From assembly GCA_910579535.1 (NCBI GenBank), contig CAJTUR010000019.1, positions 1 through 32,417 of the forward strand: a DNA stretch of 32,417 bases, given 5' to 3'. This document shows, in pieces, positions 25,148 through 32,417 of this stretch (the first letter of the stretch is position 1; the number at the start of each line of letters is the position of its first letter). The notes under the pieces were generated by a model. That model searched no databases, was not told the origin of the DNA, and was given only the letters and a program-made list of their open reading frames with translations. A program made the position numbers and the translations under genes. The DNA comes from an uncultured Bacilli bacterium (lineage in GTDB: Bacteria > Bacillota_I > Bacilli_A > RF39 > UBA660).

Positions 25148-25480
25148 ATGTTTCAAATGGATTTAGAGTATAACAAAGGAATTCTGTTTGCTAGACTTAA
25201 AGGTTCTTTATCTAAAAGAGGTTCTATTAAGTTAAATAATTATTTAGTACCCGTTATTTTAAAACATAAGATAAAATATTTAGTTTATAATTTATTTGAG
25301 CTTATGGAAATTGATGAAGTCGGCATTGACGCTATTTTAAATACAAAATGTGCGATTCGTGCGAATAAAGGAAAAATCTTCTTATGTGAGGTGCCATTAG
25401 AGTTTAATAAAGATATACGAAAATTACATATTAAAGAAACCAGCAATGAATTAACGGCTTTAGAATTAATTCATGTTTAA
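25148..25480 (+). CDS. STAS-domain protein, SpoIIAA-like anti-anti-sigma factor lacking the phospho-serine
   Basis: 110 aa. ATG 25148 with AGGTGAT upstream. The STAS fold is recognisable: LEYNKGILFARLKGSLSKRG, IKYLVYNLFELMEIDEVGID, and a final strand KIFLCEVP. In Bacillus SpoIIAA the motif DSSG carries the serine phosphorylated by SpoIIAB; here the same place reads D56-E57-V58-G59, with no Ser or Thr. The next gene, 9 bases on, is a SigF-type sigma factor. In spoIIA operons the kinase gene spoIIAB lies between the two; here it is absent. The protein may therefore bind another partner constitutively, or be a remnant held by the operon. Fold assignment is good, role uncertain. Confidence 0.75.
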   Translation: MFQMDLEYNKGILFARLKGSLSKRGSIKLNNYLVPVILKHKIKYLVYNLFELMEIDEVGIDAILNTKCAIRANKGKIFLCEVPLEFNKDIRKLHIKETSNELTALELIHV

Positions 25481-25489
25481 GAGGCTAAA

Positions 25490-26149
25490 ATGACAGCGAA
25501 AGAAGAAGCGATGGTTAAGGAGTGTATGGGGTTAGTTATTAAACTCTCAGGACAGTTTTATGGTGTAGACAAAGAAGATTTAATTCAAGCGGGTTCTTTA
25601 GCAGTTGTAAAAGCGTTAAGAAATTATAAAAATAATCAAAAAGTGAAGTTTTCAACTTATGCTTACGATTATATTTATGGTGAAATGTTTTTGTTAGCAC
25701 ATAATCAAAAGCCAGTTAAAGTCAGTCGAGATTATTTGAAAGCTTATCAACTTATTGAAAAAACAAGATATGCTTTAGCTCAAAAATTGGGCTATGTTCC
25801 CGATTATGATTATGTAGCCACTTATTTAGGAAAAGATGTGGCAGAAGTATCCAACATTGTTCTTGCTGGAAGCATTATGGTGAGTAGTTTAGATAAATCA
25901 CAAGAAGATGAAAGAAGTATTTATGAAAGGATTCCTAGTGAAGAAACTTTATCTATTGATGAAAAATTAAATTTAAAGATGTGTATGGAATCTTTAAGTG
26001 AAGAAGAACAAAAAATTATTACTTATCATTATTTTGAAGATTTACCTCAAAGAGAAATTGCAAGAAGACTTAATATGACGCAAGTAATGGTTTCTAGGTA
26101 TGAGAAAAAAGGCATTGATAAAATGAAAGAATACTATGTACAACGGTAA
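25490..26149 (+). CDS. sigF: SigF/SigB-type sigma factor
   Basis: 219 aa, ATG 25490, AGAGG upstream. Region 2 is present (GVDKEDLIQAGSLAVVKALR, then KFSTYAYDYIYGEMF), followed by a region 3-like helix (ALAQKLGYVPDYDYVATYLG) and region 4 with its helix-turn-helix (LSEEEQKIITYHYFEDLPQ, REIARRLNMTQVMVSR). It is shorter than Bacillus SigF because the N-terminus ahead of region 2 is brief. It directs RNA polymerase to a special promoter set. Pairing with an STAS protein is the spoIIA arrangement, so the forespore factor SigF is the closest model. No other sporulation gene is in the window, and without SpoIIAB its control must differ. SigB or a general alternative sigma factor is the other possibility. 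Confidence 0.8.
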   Translation: MTAKEEAMVKECMGLVIKLSGQFYGVDKEDLIQAGSLAVVKALRNYKNNQKVKFSTYAYDYIYGEMFLLAHNQKPVKVSRDYLKAYQLIEKTRYALAQKLGYVPDYDYVATYLGKDVAEVSNIVLAGSIMVSSLDKSQEDERSIYERIPSEETLSIDEKLNLKMCMESLSEEEQKIITYHYFEDLPQREIARRLNMTQVMVSRYEKKGIDKMKEYYVQR

Positions 26150-26195
26150 ATAGTGTTCTTTTTTTGTCTATTTGATAAGTGAATTATGGTTTTTC

Positions 26196-26224
26196 TTGCC
26201 TTTTTTTCTTATTGTCGCTATAAT
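26196..26224 (+). promoter_or_regulatory. Promoter of the repeat-containing membrane protein
   Basis: TTGCCT (26196-26201), 17-base spacer, TATAAT (26219-26224). Confidence 0.75.
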
Positions 26225-26250
26225 TGTAATTATGATAGAGGGGATAGATG

Positions 26251-28212
26251 ATGATGAATAATCAAAATACTAGTGGTACAGAAAATGTATCAAATAATAA
26301 TTTAAATCCACCAGTCAATCCAGAAAATACAAATGTTTCAGAAAAGCCAGATATCAATTCAATATTGAATGGAACTTCTGATCAAATTGGGAATACTTCT
26401 GAAAATCTAAATTCAGAGTCGATTCCAAAAAATGAACCTGGAGTAGGGAATGTACCTGTTCAAGCGACTCAGTCTGTTGTGGATCCATCTTCAAATAATA
26501 ATCCAGTTGTTCCAACGATAGAGTCAATTCCACAAAGTGTACCTGAAGTAGGAAGTGTACCTGTTCAAGCTACTCAGTCTGTTGTAGATCCTTCTTCAAA
26601 TAATAATCCAGTTGTTCCAACGATAGAGTCGGTTCCACAAAATGTACCTGAAATAGGAAGTGTATCTGTTCAAACAACTCAAGCTGTTGTGGATCCTTCT
26701 TCAAATAATAATCCAGTTGTTCCAACGATAGGGTCGGTTCCACAAAATGTGCCTGAAGTAGGAAGTGTACCTGTTCAAACAACTCAAGCTGTTGTAGATC
26801 CATCTTCAAATAATGATCCAGTTGTTCCAACGATAGAGTCAATTCCACAAAGTGCGCCTGAAGTAGGAAGTGTACCTGTTCAAACAACTCAAGCTGTTGT
26901 GGATCCATCTTCAAATAATAATCCAGTTGTTCCAACGATAGAATCAATTCCGCAAAGTGGACCTGAAGTAGGGAGTGTACCTGTTCAAACAACTCAAGCC
27001 GTTGTAGATCCATCTTTAAATAATAATCCAGTTGTTCCAACGATAGAATCAATTCCACAAAGTGCCCCTGTTCAAACCATGTCAACTGGTGTAGATTCAA
27101 TGATAAATACGTCTCAAGTAAGCTCTGTAAATGATTCAACTAATATTATTAATCCAGCTGTCAATCAAATGAATGGAATGGCAAATGCAATTAATAGTAC
27201 AGTTTATGAAAATCAAATGCCTACTACAACTCCAAGTAATGATAATGAATTTAATGCCATTCCGCAACCTCCGGTTTTTGAGGAAGAACCTAAGAAAAAG
27301 AACAAGGGAAAGTTTGATAAAAAAATATTGATTGTCGTTTTAATTGTGATTTTGATTGCAGCTATTGGATTTGGTGTTTATTACTTTTTAACAAGTGCTA
27401 AGTCTACTGCAACGCGATTTATTGTTACAAATGATTTAAAATTAGAATTAGGTCAAACTCTTTCTCAAAATGTTGAGGATTATGCGAAAATAACAGGTTA
27501 TAAAAAAGAAAGTTGTACTTTAGATCTTTCAAATGTAAGTACCTCAAATGTAAGTACTTATAAATACTATGTGAAGTGTGAAAATGAAAAAAAAGAAGGG
27601 ACCATTATTGTTGATGATACAACAGCTCCTCAGTTAATTTTAAATGATTTAGCTGTTTTACCTAATGCTCAAATTAAACCAGAAGATTTTGTAGAACAAT
27701 GTGTTGATGCTTCAAATTGTAGTTATAAATTTAATGGAGACTATCAAGCTATTACAAAAGAAGTAGGTGAGTATGATATCGAAATTGAAGCAAGTGATGA
27801 TTTTAATAATAAAACGGTTTTAAAAGCTAAATTAACTGTTACTTTAAATGCTCCGGTAAAATATATGACGTGTACATCAAAAGAAATGAATTTAGAAAGT
27901 GGAGAAGGAACGTATGTTGATTCTTATAAAATAGGAATTGATGCAAGTAATAATTTCTTAAATGCAAAACGAATAAGTCAATTTAATTATAGGGATGAAG
28001 CAAGTTATAATAATGCTACTCAAAACTATGAAAAAAGTATTGGTATTAACAACATTATTGGAACTGAGAGTTTTTCTCAATCCACCAAAACGATTACTTT
28101 AAAATCTGATAAGAATTTAAAAGATATAGAAAGTGATTTAGATGGTACACTTAGTAAAAATATGAGTTTATTTAGTATTTATATGGAAGGGTATGGTTAT
28201 ACTTGTAAATAA
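26251..28212 (+). CDS. Single-pass membrane protein with cytoplasmic Pro/Asn-rich repeats and external Ig-like domain
   Basis: 653 aa. Three in-frame ATGs (26248, 26251, 26254) follow GAGGGG (26238-26243); 26251 has good spacing. Residues 1-360 are rich in Asn, Pro, Val, Gln and Ser, without a signal peptide, and include six 35-residue repeats (VPVQTTQAVVDPSSNNNPVV core). A basic KKKNKGKFDKK stretch and one membrane helix follow (about 362-383, ILIVVLIVILIAAIGF). The outer part holds a DTTAPQLILNDL-type Ig-like domain with two Cys (about 450-535) and a C-terminal domain with a Cys near each end. By the positive-inside rule the repeat region is cytoplasmic, an unusual layout. Function unknown. 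Ends in a terminator that faces the sortase gene. Confidence 0.75.
   Translation: MMNNQNTSGTENVSNNNLNPPVNPENTNVSEKPDINSILNGTSDQIGNTSENLNSESIPKNEPGVGNVPVQATQSVVDPSSNNNPVVPTIESIPQSVPEVGSVPVQATQSVVDPSSNNNPVVPTIESVPQNVPEIGSVSVQTTQAVVDPSSNNNPVVPTIGSVPQNVPEVGSVPVQTTQAVVDPSSNNDPVVPTIESIPQSAPEVGSVPVQTTQAVVDPSSNNNPVVPTIESIPQSGPEVGSVPVQTTQAVVDPSLNNNPVVPTIESIPQSAPVQTMSTGVDSMINTSQVSSVNDSTNIINPAVNQMNGMANAINSTVYENQMPTTTPSNDNEFNAIPQPPVFEEEPKKKNKGKFDKKILIVVLIVILIAAIGFGVYYFLTSAKSTATRFIVTNDLKLELGQTLSQNVEDYAKITGYKKESCTLDLSNVSTSNVSTYKYYVKCENEKKEGTIIVDDTTAPQLILNDLAVLPNAQIKPEDFVEQCVDASNCSYKFNGDYQAITKEVGEYDIEIEASDDFNNKTVLKAKLTVTLNAPVKYMTCTSKEMNLESGEGTYVDSYKIGIDASNNFLNAKRISQFNYRDEASYNNATQNYEKSIGINNIIGTESFSQSTKTITLKSDKNLKDIESDLDGTLSKNMSLFSIYMEGYGYTCK
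26452..27069 (+). repeat. Six 105-bp tandem repeats
   Basis: Units start at 26452, 26557, 26662, 26767, 26872 and 26977; the last is 93 bases. Each encodes 35 residues with the core VVDPSSNNNPVVPTIES. Neighbouring units differ by few bases, so copy number may vary between strains. Confidence 0.92.
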
Positions 28213-28213
28213 G

Positions 28214-28237
28214 GACAGTGTAAAAAACTGTCTTTTT
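28214..28237 (+). terminator. Terminator of the repeat-containing membrane protein
   Basis: GACAGT (28214-28219) and ACTGTC (28227-28232) pair, followed by TTTTT. Confidence 0.75.
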
Positions 28238-28261
28238 ATTTTAAATTAATTATGATGTAAA

Positions 28262-28292
28262 GTATAAAAAAAAGAAACCTTAGGTTTCTTTT
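28262..28292 (-). terminator. Terminator of the sortase gene
   Basis: On the minus strand AAAAGAAACC pairs with GGTTTCTTTT, followed by a T-run toward 28265. The sortase stop codon (28280-28282) forms the loop, so the last codons are part of the stem. Confidence 0.7.
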
Positions 28293-29845
28293 AATAATTT
28301 AGCATGAATAACTAAACGATTGGTATGATTTGAACAAGTTGATAAAGTAATTATTTTATCGTCAGGTTGAATATCAATATTAAAATTGTGAATACTTCTA
28401 TTTTTTAGCATGTTTGAGAATTCAATAAATTCATCATCATTAGCAAAATAAGTTTTTAGATAGTCACTAGTTTTAGGAATAATATAAATTGAAAAAATTT
28501 GATATTTGTTACTTTCATACAAGCTATCATAAGAAATGATTTGATTTTCAGGATTTTCATACCAGCTTTTTTTAGTGGCATTTGCAAGTGTTCCAAACAT
28601 GACTCCACTGTAATACATGTTATGTCCAAAAATGATGGTGTTTCGATCTAGATTTTCATTAGAGTTACGATAATCCATATAAATCCAACCGTTTTTATCT
28701 TTATCTTTATATAAATTATGTTGAAGATAAAAGTCGTTGTCTAAAGATTGAACAACAGGATAATCTACATTGGTGTTGTTTACTTTTAACCATCCTACAA
28801 CATCTGGATTTATGCTTAGAACAGACAAAATATAATTATTTACAATTTCTTTATTTTGGTCGGTTGATGGAGGAGGAAGATTTTCCTCTTTTTTTTCTTC
28901 AATAACTTCTTTGATATTTTCTTGAATTTCATTAACTTGTTTTAATGAAATGTAATTACTAATACTAATATAGCTTATAATACTTATAACAAGAAATGTC
29001 ATGATCAAACCACATATTTTTAAAGTGTTAACGATGATTTGAGCAAAAAGATTTTCTTTTAAGTATTCTTTTGAATATACCAGTTCAATTTTTATTTTTT
29101 TCTTTTTTTGTTTTAATTTTTTGTTTAATTTTTTCAAATAGTCAATGGTTTTATAATTTTTAATCGTATCGTATAAGAGGATGCGGATGTTTTTTAATTT
29201 GTTTTCTATTAATATTTTTAATACTGTTTCTAGATCGTCTTTGTTATAAATATCAATGTGAATGGTTTTTAAATATTTATTAATGTTTGCAAAGGCTAAA
29301 AAATCATCTTTATCTTCAGAGGATAAAGGTTGGTCGATGCGAATGTTCATTTTGTAGAATATTTTAGAATAATTGGTTAAATTATTACTTTGCATAAAAT
29401 GACTTGTGTAAAATATTTCTGTTCTTGATTCTGAGCGAATGCCAGCTTTATCAAATAATTCGACCATATAGGTTTGGATATTATAGGCTTCTATATAATT
29501 GATATTTTTATTTTCAATAATTTTTTCATAAATTGAAAAGGGAAGAACTTGATTTTCACGGATACAAATAGCTGTAATGTAAGTATTTTTTTTAAATAAA
29601 TCACATAAAAGAAGCGCTAATTCATTTGATTCTAAACTGGCACGGTAAACATTCTTTTCACGACATAATTCAGTAATAAAAAGACTTACCATTTTTTCAT
29701 TTTCAGTAATGTATTTTTTGGTAAAAGTGAGTTCATTATCAGTGATGACATTGGTGTAATCAAGTTCTATTTCAGGAAGATGCTCATCTGTTGTTGTTGT
29801 GAAGCTAATTGAATCGTTGTTAATGAAAATCTGAATTTTTTCCAA
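28280..29845 (-). CDS. srtB: Class B sortase with large cytoplasmic N-terminal domain
   Basis: 521 aa from a TTG at 29845, eight bases after AAGGTGG; ATG 29851 is an alternative but too close to it. The C-terminal half is a class B sortase: membrane segment about 272-295, then NPDVVGWLKVNNTNVDYPVV, NGWIYMDYRNS, IIFGHNM with catalytic His408, TLSTC with Cys504 and NRLVIHAKL with Arg510. It cleaves a sorting signal and joins the substrate to the wall. The first 270 residues have no counterpart in the usual class B sortases, which are about 250 aa in all. They look like alternating strands and helices (YLKTIHIDIYN, LKNIRILLYD) ending in a Lys-rich stretch, and lie on the inner face. The divergent neighbour carries an NPQTG signal. 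Confidence 0.92.
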   Translation of the reverse strand: MEKIQIFINNDSISFTTTTDEHLPEIELDYTNVITDNELTFTKKYITENEKMVSLFITELCREKNVYRASLESNELALLLCDLFKKNTYITAICIRENQVLPFSIYEKIIENKNINYIEAYNIQTYMVELFDKAGIRSESRTEIFYTSHFMQSNNLTNYSKIFYKMNIRIDQPLSSEDKDDFLAFANINKYLKTIHIDIYNKDDLETVLKILIENKLKNIRILLYDTIKNYKTIDYLKKLNKKLKQKKKKIKIELVYSKEYLKENLFAQIIVNTLKICGLIMTFLVISIISYISISNYISLKQVNEIQENIKEVIEEKKEENLPPPSTDQNKEIVNNYILSVLSINPDVVGWLKVNNTNVDYPVVQSLDNDFYLQHNLYKDKDKNGWIYMDYRNSNENLDRNTIIFGHNMYYSGVMFGTLANATKKSWYENPENQIISYDSLYESNKYQIFSIYIIPKTSDYLKTYFANDDEFIEFSNMLKNRSIHNFNIDIQPDDKIITLSTCSNHTNRLVIHAKLLKET

Positions 29846-29875
29846 AATCATCACCACCTTTATTCTTACTCTATT

Positions 29876-29881
29876 ATCATA
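29876..29881 (-). promoter_or_regulatory. Possible -10 of the sortase gene
   Basis: On the minus strand TGT precedes TATGAT (29881-29876), 30 bases ahead of the sortase start. No clear -35. Confidence 0.4.
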
Positions 29882-29931
29882 ACACAATTTTACATCTTTT
29901 TATAAAAAAATATAGCTTTTGTGAATTTTTA

Positions 29932-29940
29932 TGATATAAT
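29932..29940 (+). promoter_or_regulatory. Extended -10 promoter of the NPQTG protein
   Basis: TGA followed by TATAAT (29935-29940), 33 bases ahead of the start codon. Together with the minus-strand promoter it forms a short divergent control region. Confidence 0.65.
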
Positions 29941-29973
29941 TAAGACATAATAATAGTAGAAAGAGGTATAAAA

Positions 29974-30654
29974 ATGAAAAAGTTTATAGGTTTAATTGTT
30001 TTAGCAATTATGGTTATTTTACCAAACAATACAAAAGCGGCTCAATATGAATTTGCTATATCTTGTCCAACAAAATCGAATGGTCAATTAGAAGTGAATT
30101 GGGATGAAACTGGACTAGTGGGAGCTGTTCAATGTTCATTAATGTTAAAGATGTCAAGTGGAACAACTTTAAGTGAAATGAAAGCTACTTTTACTCCAGC
30201 AGATCCAAAAATAGTTTCTTTACATTCAGTTAGTGGAACTGGATCATGGAATGCTACATTTAATAAAAATAGTGCTGGAAACGCTTATGATATTGTATTA
30301 AAATCTTCTACTCCTGTTACAGGAACTGGTACAGAGATAGAGCTTGCTAAAATAATTGTTGATATTAAAAAAGCAAAACCAACAGATAATTGTGATTTTA
30401 CTGTAACACCTTGTATTGGAAGCGATTGTTTTCCTAAAATAGAAATTGAGGAAAAAAATACTTGTAAAATCATAAATGGTCAATATTATGGTAAAAACGG
30501 AACGATAGTAACAGAAGAACAATATACAGCTGAATGTGCAAATAATCCTCAAACAGGAAGTTTCGTACCCTATATGGTTATTTTTGCTGGAATTGCTTTA
30601 ACGACAGTTGTTTATATTGTTTCAAGAAAAAATACGAAATTATATAAGATTTAA
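29974..30654 (+). CDS. NPQTG-anchored surface protein with cohesin-like domain
   Basis: 226 aa; ATG 29974 with AGAGGT upstream. Signal peptide at residues 1-23 (FIGLIVLAIMVILPNNTKA). A beta domain of about 115 residues follows, with the pattern of a cohesin-type sandwich (VQCSLMLKMSSGTTLSEMKA, then VTGTGTEIELAKIIVDIK). A Cys-rich stretch (DNCDF, TPCIGSDCFP, TCKI, AEC) and a C-terminal sorting signal complete it: NPQTG at 191-195, hydrophobic PYMVIFAGIALTTVVYIV and a basic RKNTKLYK tail. NPQT followed by N, G or S is the class of motif used by class B sortases, and the only sortase here is transcribed divergently next door. Likely covalently bound to the cell wall; cohesin identity is by pattern only. 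Confidence 0.85.
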   Translation: MKKFIGLIVLAIMVILPNNTKAAQYEFAISCPTKSNGQLEVNWDETGLVGAVQCSLMLKMSSGTTLSEMKATFTPADPKIVSLHSVSGTGSWNATFNKNSAGNAYDIVLKSSTPVTGTGTEIELAKIIVDIKKAKPTDNCDFTVTPCIGSDCFPKIEIEEKNTCKIINGQYYGKNGTIVTEEQYTAECANNPQTGSFVPYMVIFAGIALTTVVYIVSRKNTKLYKI

Positions 30655-30658
30655 TATT

Positions 30659-30682
30659 AAACTTCCTTTGGAAGTTTTTTTA
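30659..30682 (+). terminator. Terminator of the NPQTG protein gene
   Basis: AAACTTCC (30659-30666) and GGAAGTTT (30670-30677) form a perfect stem, followed by T residues. Confidence 0.85.
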
Positions 30683-30702
30683 ATGCATTTTTTTATAAGG
30701 TA

Positions 30703-30711
30703 TGGTATAGT
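30703..30711 (+). promoter_or_regulatory. Extended -10 promoter of the ABC-F gene
   Basis: TGG followed by TATAGT (30706-30711). The -35 is poor. Confidence 0.5.
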
Positions 30712-30739
30712 TTTAAATAATTAAAAGAAGGTTTTATTT

Positions 30740-32371
30740 ATGACAATACAGAATTTATTCTTTTCTTATTCTCTTCAAGAAATATTTAAAGATGTTTCAT
30801 TAGTTTTTAAAGAAAGAGAACATGTAGGAATTATTGGTGTTAATGGTGCTGGGAAATCCACTTTTTTTAAACTTATTTTGGGAGAATTAGTGCCTGATGA
30901 TGGTAAAATTATTTTGAAAAAAGGCATACAAATTGGTTTTCTTCCGCAAGTGATAGAGGATACTTTACCGAATATGGAATTATCCGTTTTTGATTATTTA
31001 TTAGAAGGAAGACCTATTAAACAACTTGAAAAGGAATTAGAAGAAGTTTATTTAAAACTCGGTATGGAATCCGATGAGAAAAAAATAGGTGTTCTGTTAA
31101 AAAAAGTGAATTTTTTGCAAGAAAGACTCGAATATTATGATGTGTATGAGGCTTCTAACATTCTTTTTAAAATTATAGAAGGGATGCATATGGATAGTGC
31201 ATTACTGGATCAACCTTTAAAGCATCTATCAGGAGGACAAAAAAGTAAGGTTGCTTTTGCTAGACTTCTTTATTCTAAACCAGAAATCATGCTTCTTGAT
31301 GAACCCACCAATCATTTAGATCAAGATAGTAAAGATTACATTGTTCAATATTTAAAAAGCTATCAAGGGTTGGTTTTAGTTATTTCCCATGATATTGATT
31401 TTCTAAATGAAGTGACAACGAGTACCCTTTATTTAGATAAAGTGTCGCATTCTATGGAGCTTTTTCCTGGAAGTTATGAAAAATATTTAAAGATACGAAA
31501 TGAGAGAAAAAAAACAGAAGAGCGTCTTTTTGATAAGCAAGTGAAAGAAGAAGAAAAATTAAAAAAAATTATTGCTAAGTATATTGGAGGGAATGAAAAG
31601 AAAGCGCGAATTGCTAAAGATCGCCAGAAAAAGTTGGCTCGTTTAGAAAGTGAAAAAGTGGTTTTGGAAGAAAAGAAAAAGAGGACGCATTTTAAAATCG
31701 AAATAAAAGAAAAAAGTGGCATTCTTCCTTTAAAATGTGAAAATTTAACCTTCGGATATGTCCCTCAGCATTTTTTGTTTGAAAATTTAACTTTTGATTT
31801 AACGAGAGGGGAAAAATTTTTAATTGTAGGTGAAAATGGAGTAGGAAAGTCTACATTACTTAAGCTTATAATGAATTATATGGCACCTTTAAGTGGAAAA
31901 ATAGATATTAATTTTAAAACGAGTATAGGGTATTATGCACAAGAGCATGAACTTTTAAATAAAGATAAAACAATTCTTGAAAATTTACAAGAATTTAATA
32001 TGAGTAAGGGACAGTTAAGAAGCTTTTTAGGTCATTTTTTATTTACAGGAGAAGATGTTTATAAAAAAATTTCTGTTTTATCCCCGGGAGAACGGAGTCG
32101 AGTTGCTTTAGCAAAACTTGCTTTAACTGGCTCTAACTTACTTCTTTTAGATGAACCGACGAATCACTTGGATCCAGAAACTCAAAGACTCATTGCTGAA
32201 GTTTTTAAAGCGTATGAGGGAACCATGCTTGTTGTGTCTCATAATGTTGAGTTTGTGTCCCATTTAGGCATTGAAAGAATGTTGATGCTTCCAAGTGGTC
32301 AAGTGAAGTATTACGACGAAAATACAGTGCTTTATTATCAGAAATTAAATGAAGAAAAGAAATGGCTCTAG
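30740..32371 (+). CDS. ABC-F family ATPase (ribosome-associated)
   Basis: 543 aa; ATG 30740 with AAGAAGG upstream. Two ABC domains without membrane helices. The first has Walker A GVNGAGKST, signature LSGGQKSK and Walker B with IMLLDEPTNHLD. The second has GENGVGKST, the signature LSPGERSR and LLLLDEPTNHLD. Between them is the charged linker typical of ABC-F proteins (KKIIAKYIGGNEKKARIAKD). ABC-F proteins bind the ribosomal exit site and relieve stalled states; some give antibiotic resistance. The LSPGER form resembles the YdiF/EttA-like housekeeping types. No leader peptide or attenuator is seen ahead of it, which argues against an inducible resistance gene. Confidence 0.93.
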   Translation: MTIQNLFFSYSLQEIFKDVSLVFKEREHVGIIGVNGAGKSTFFKLILGELVPDDGKIILKKGIQIGFLPQVIEDTLPNMELSVFDYLLEGRPIKQLEKELEEVYLKLGMESDEKKIGVLLKKVNFLQERLEYYDVYEASNILFKIIEGMHMDSALLDQPLKHLSGGQKSKVAFARLLYSKPEIMLLDEPTNHLDQDSKDYIVQYLKSYQGLVLVISHDIDFLNEVTTSTLYLDKVSHSMELFPGSYEKYLKIRNERKKTEERLFDKQVKEEEKLKKIIAKYIGGNEKKARIAKDRQKKLARLESEKVVLEEKKKRTHFKIEIKEKSGILPLKCENLTFGYVPQHFLFENLTFDLTRGEKFLIVGENGVGKSTLLKLIMNYMAPLSGKIDINFKTSIGYYAQEHELLNKDKTILENLQEFNMSKGQLRSFLGHFLFTGEDVYKKISVLSPGERSRVALAKLALTGSNLLLLDEPTNHLDPETQRLIAEVFKAYEGTMLVVSHNVEFVSHLGIERMLMLPSGQVKYYDENTVLYYQKLNEEKKWL

Positions 32372-32417
32372 ATAATTTAGTGGGGAGAAAAAAATAAACA
32401 TTAAGAAATTTTAGTGG

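Noticed and set aside
26452..27069. CRISPR array
   Set aside because: The 105-bp units are contiguous, in frame and coding, with no unique spacers and no cas genes nearby.
26570..27139. Minus-strand 189-codon frame in the repeat region
   Set aside because: It is a product of the 105-bp repeats on the plus strand, with no start site or family resemblance.
30740..32371. Antibiotic-resistance ABC-F (Vga/Msr/Lsa type)
   Set aside because: The signature and linker resemble housekeeping types and there is no leader-peptide attenuator; sequence alone does not support a resistance claim.

Overview
The window is AT-rich, single-chromosome-like DNA from a low-GC Firmicute (Bacilli/Erysipelotrichia/RF39-like gut lineage is my inference). 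AGGAGG- and AGGTGA-type ribosome binding sites, extended -10 promoters (TGnTATAAT), hairpin-plus-T-run terminators and Firmicute cell-wall gene families support this. TGA is a genuine stop: the intact gene at 16192-16842 ends in TGA, and intact genes use TGG for Trp. No rRNA and no CRISPR array are present.

Region 1 (1-11365) is a surface-assembly cluster. It starts with the 3' part of a cysteine-rich, acidic-repeat protein, followed by two SipW-type (Ser/His) signal peptidases. Alternating with them are proteins with SipW-dependent (TasA/camelysin-like) export signals: a 397-aa fibre-type protein, a 210-aa and a 651-aa protein, and a 1493-aa modular protein with Ig-like domains, seven cadherin-like repeats, an InlB-type repeat and a TasA-like C-terminal domain. 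The tight spacing suggests one operon, or two, for an extracellular fibre or matrix. A pair of overlapping, mutually exclusive hairpins sits between the fibre gene and the giant gene.

Region 2 (11413-15803) is a decayed mobile region downstream of a tRNA-Leu(CAA). It holds two copies of a module made of a small unknown gene followed by a large serine recombinase. Both recombinases are pseudogenes. Between them lie a CYTH-like gene, a gene fragment and palindromes that may be old attachment sites.

Region 3 (15804-26149) is core-like and mostly co-oriented, with many genes carrying their own promoter. It contains a GRAM/PH-like protein, a DUF1287 amidase-like exported protein, an unknown protein, a family 2 glycosyltransferase, a cation-efflux (CDF) relative with altered metal ligands, an HD hydrolase, VanY-type and PBP5-type D,D-carboxypeptidases, an LCP cell-wall ligase and a membrane protein of unknown function. 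It ends with an STAS protein next to a SigF-type sigma factor. This resembles the sporulation spoIIA operon with the kinase gene spoIIAB missing and the phospho-serine site of SpoIIAA replaced.

Region 4 (26251-32371) contains a single-pass membrane protein with six 35-residue repeats on the predicted cytoplasmic side. Next come a class B sortase with a large, unusual cytoplasmic N-terminal domain and, divergently transcribed, a small surface protein ending in an NPQTG sorting signal, most likely its substrate. An ABC-F ATPase closes the window. The last 46 bases hold nothing I can assign.
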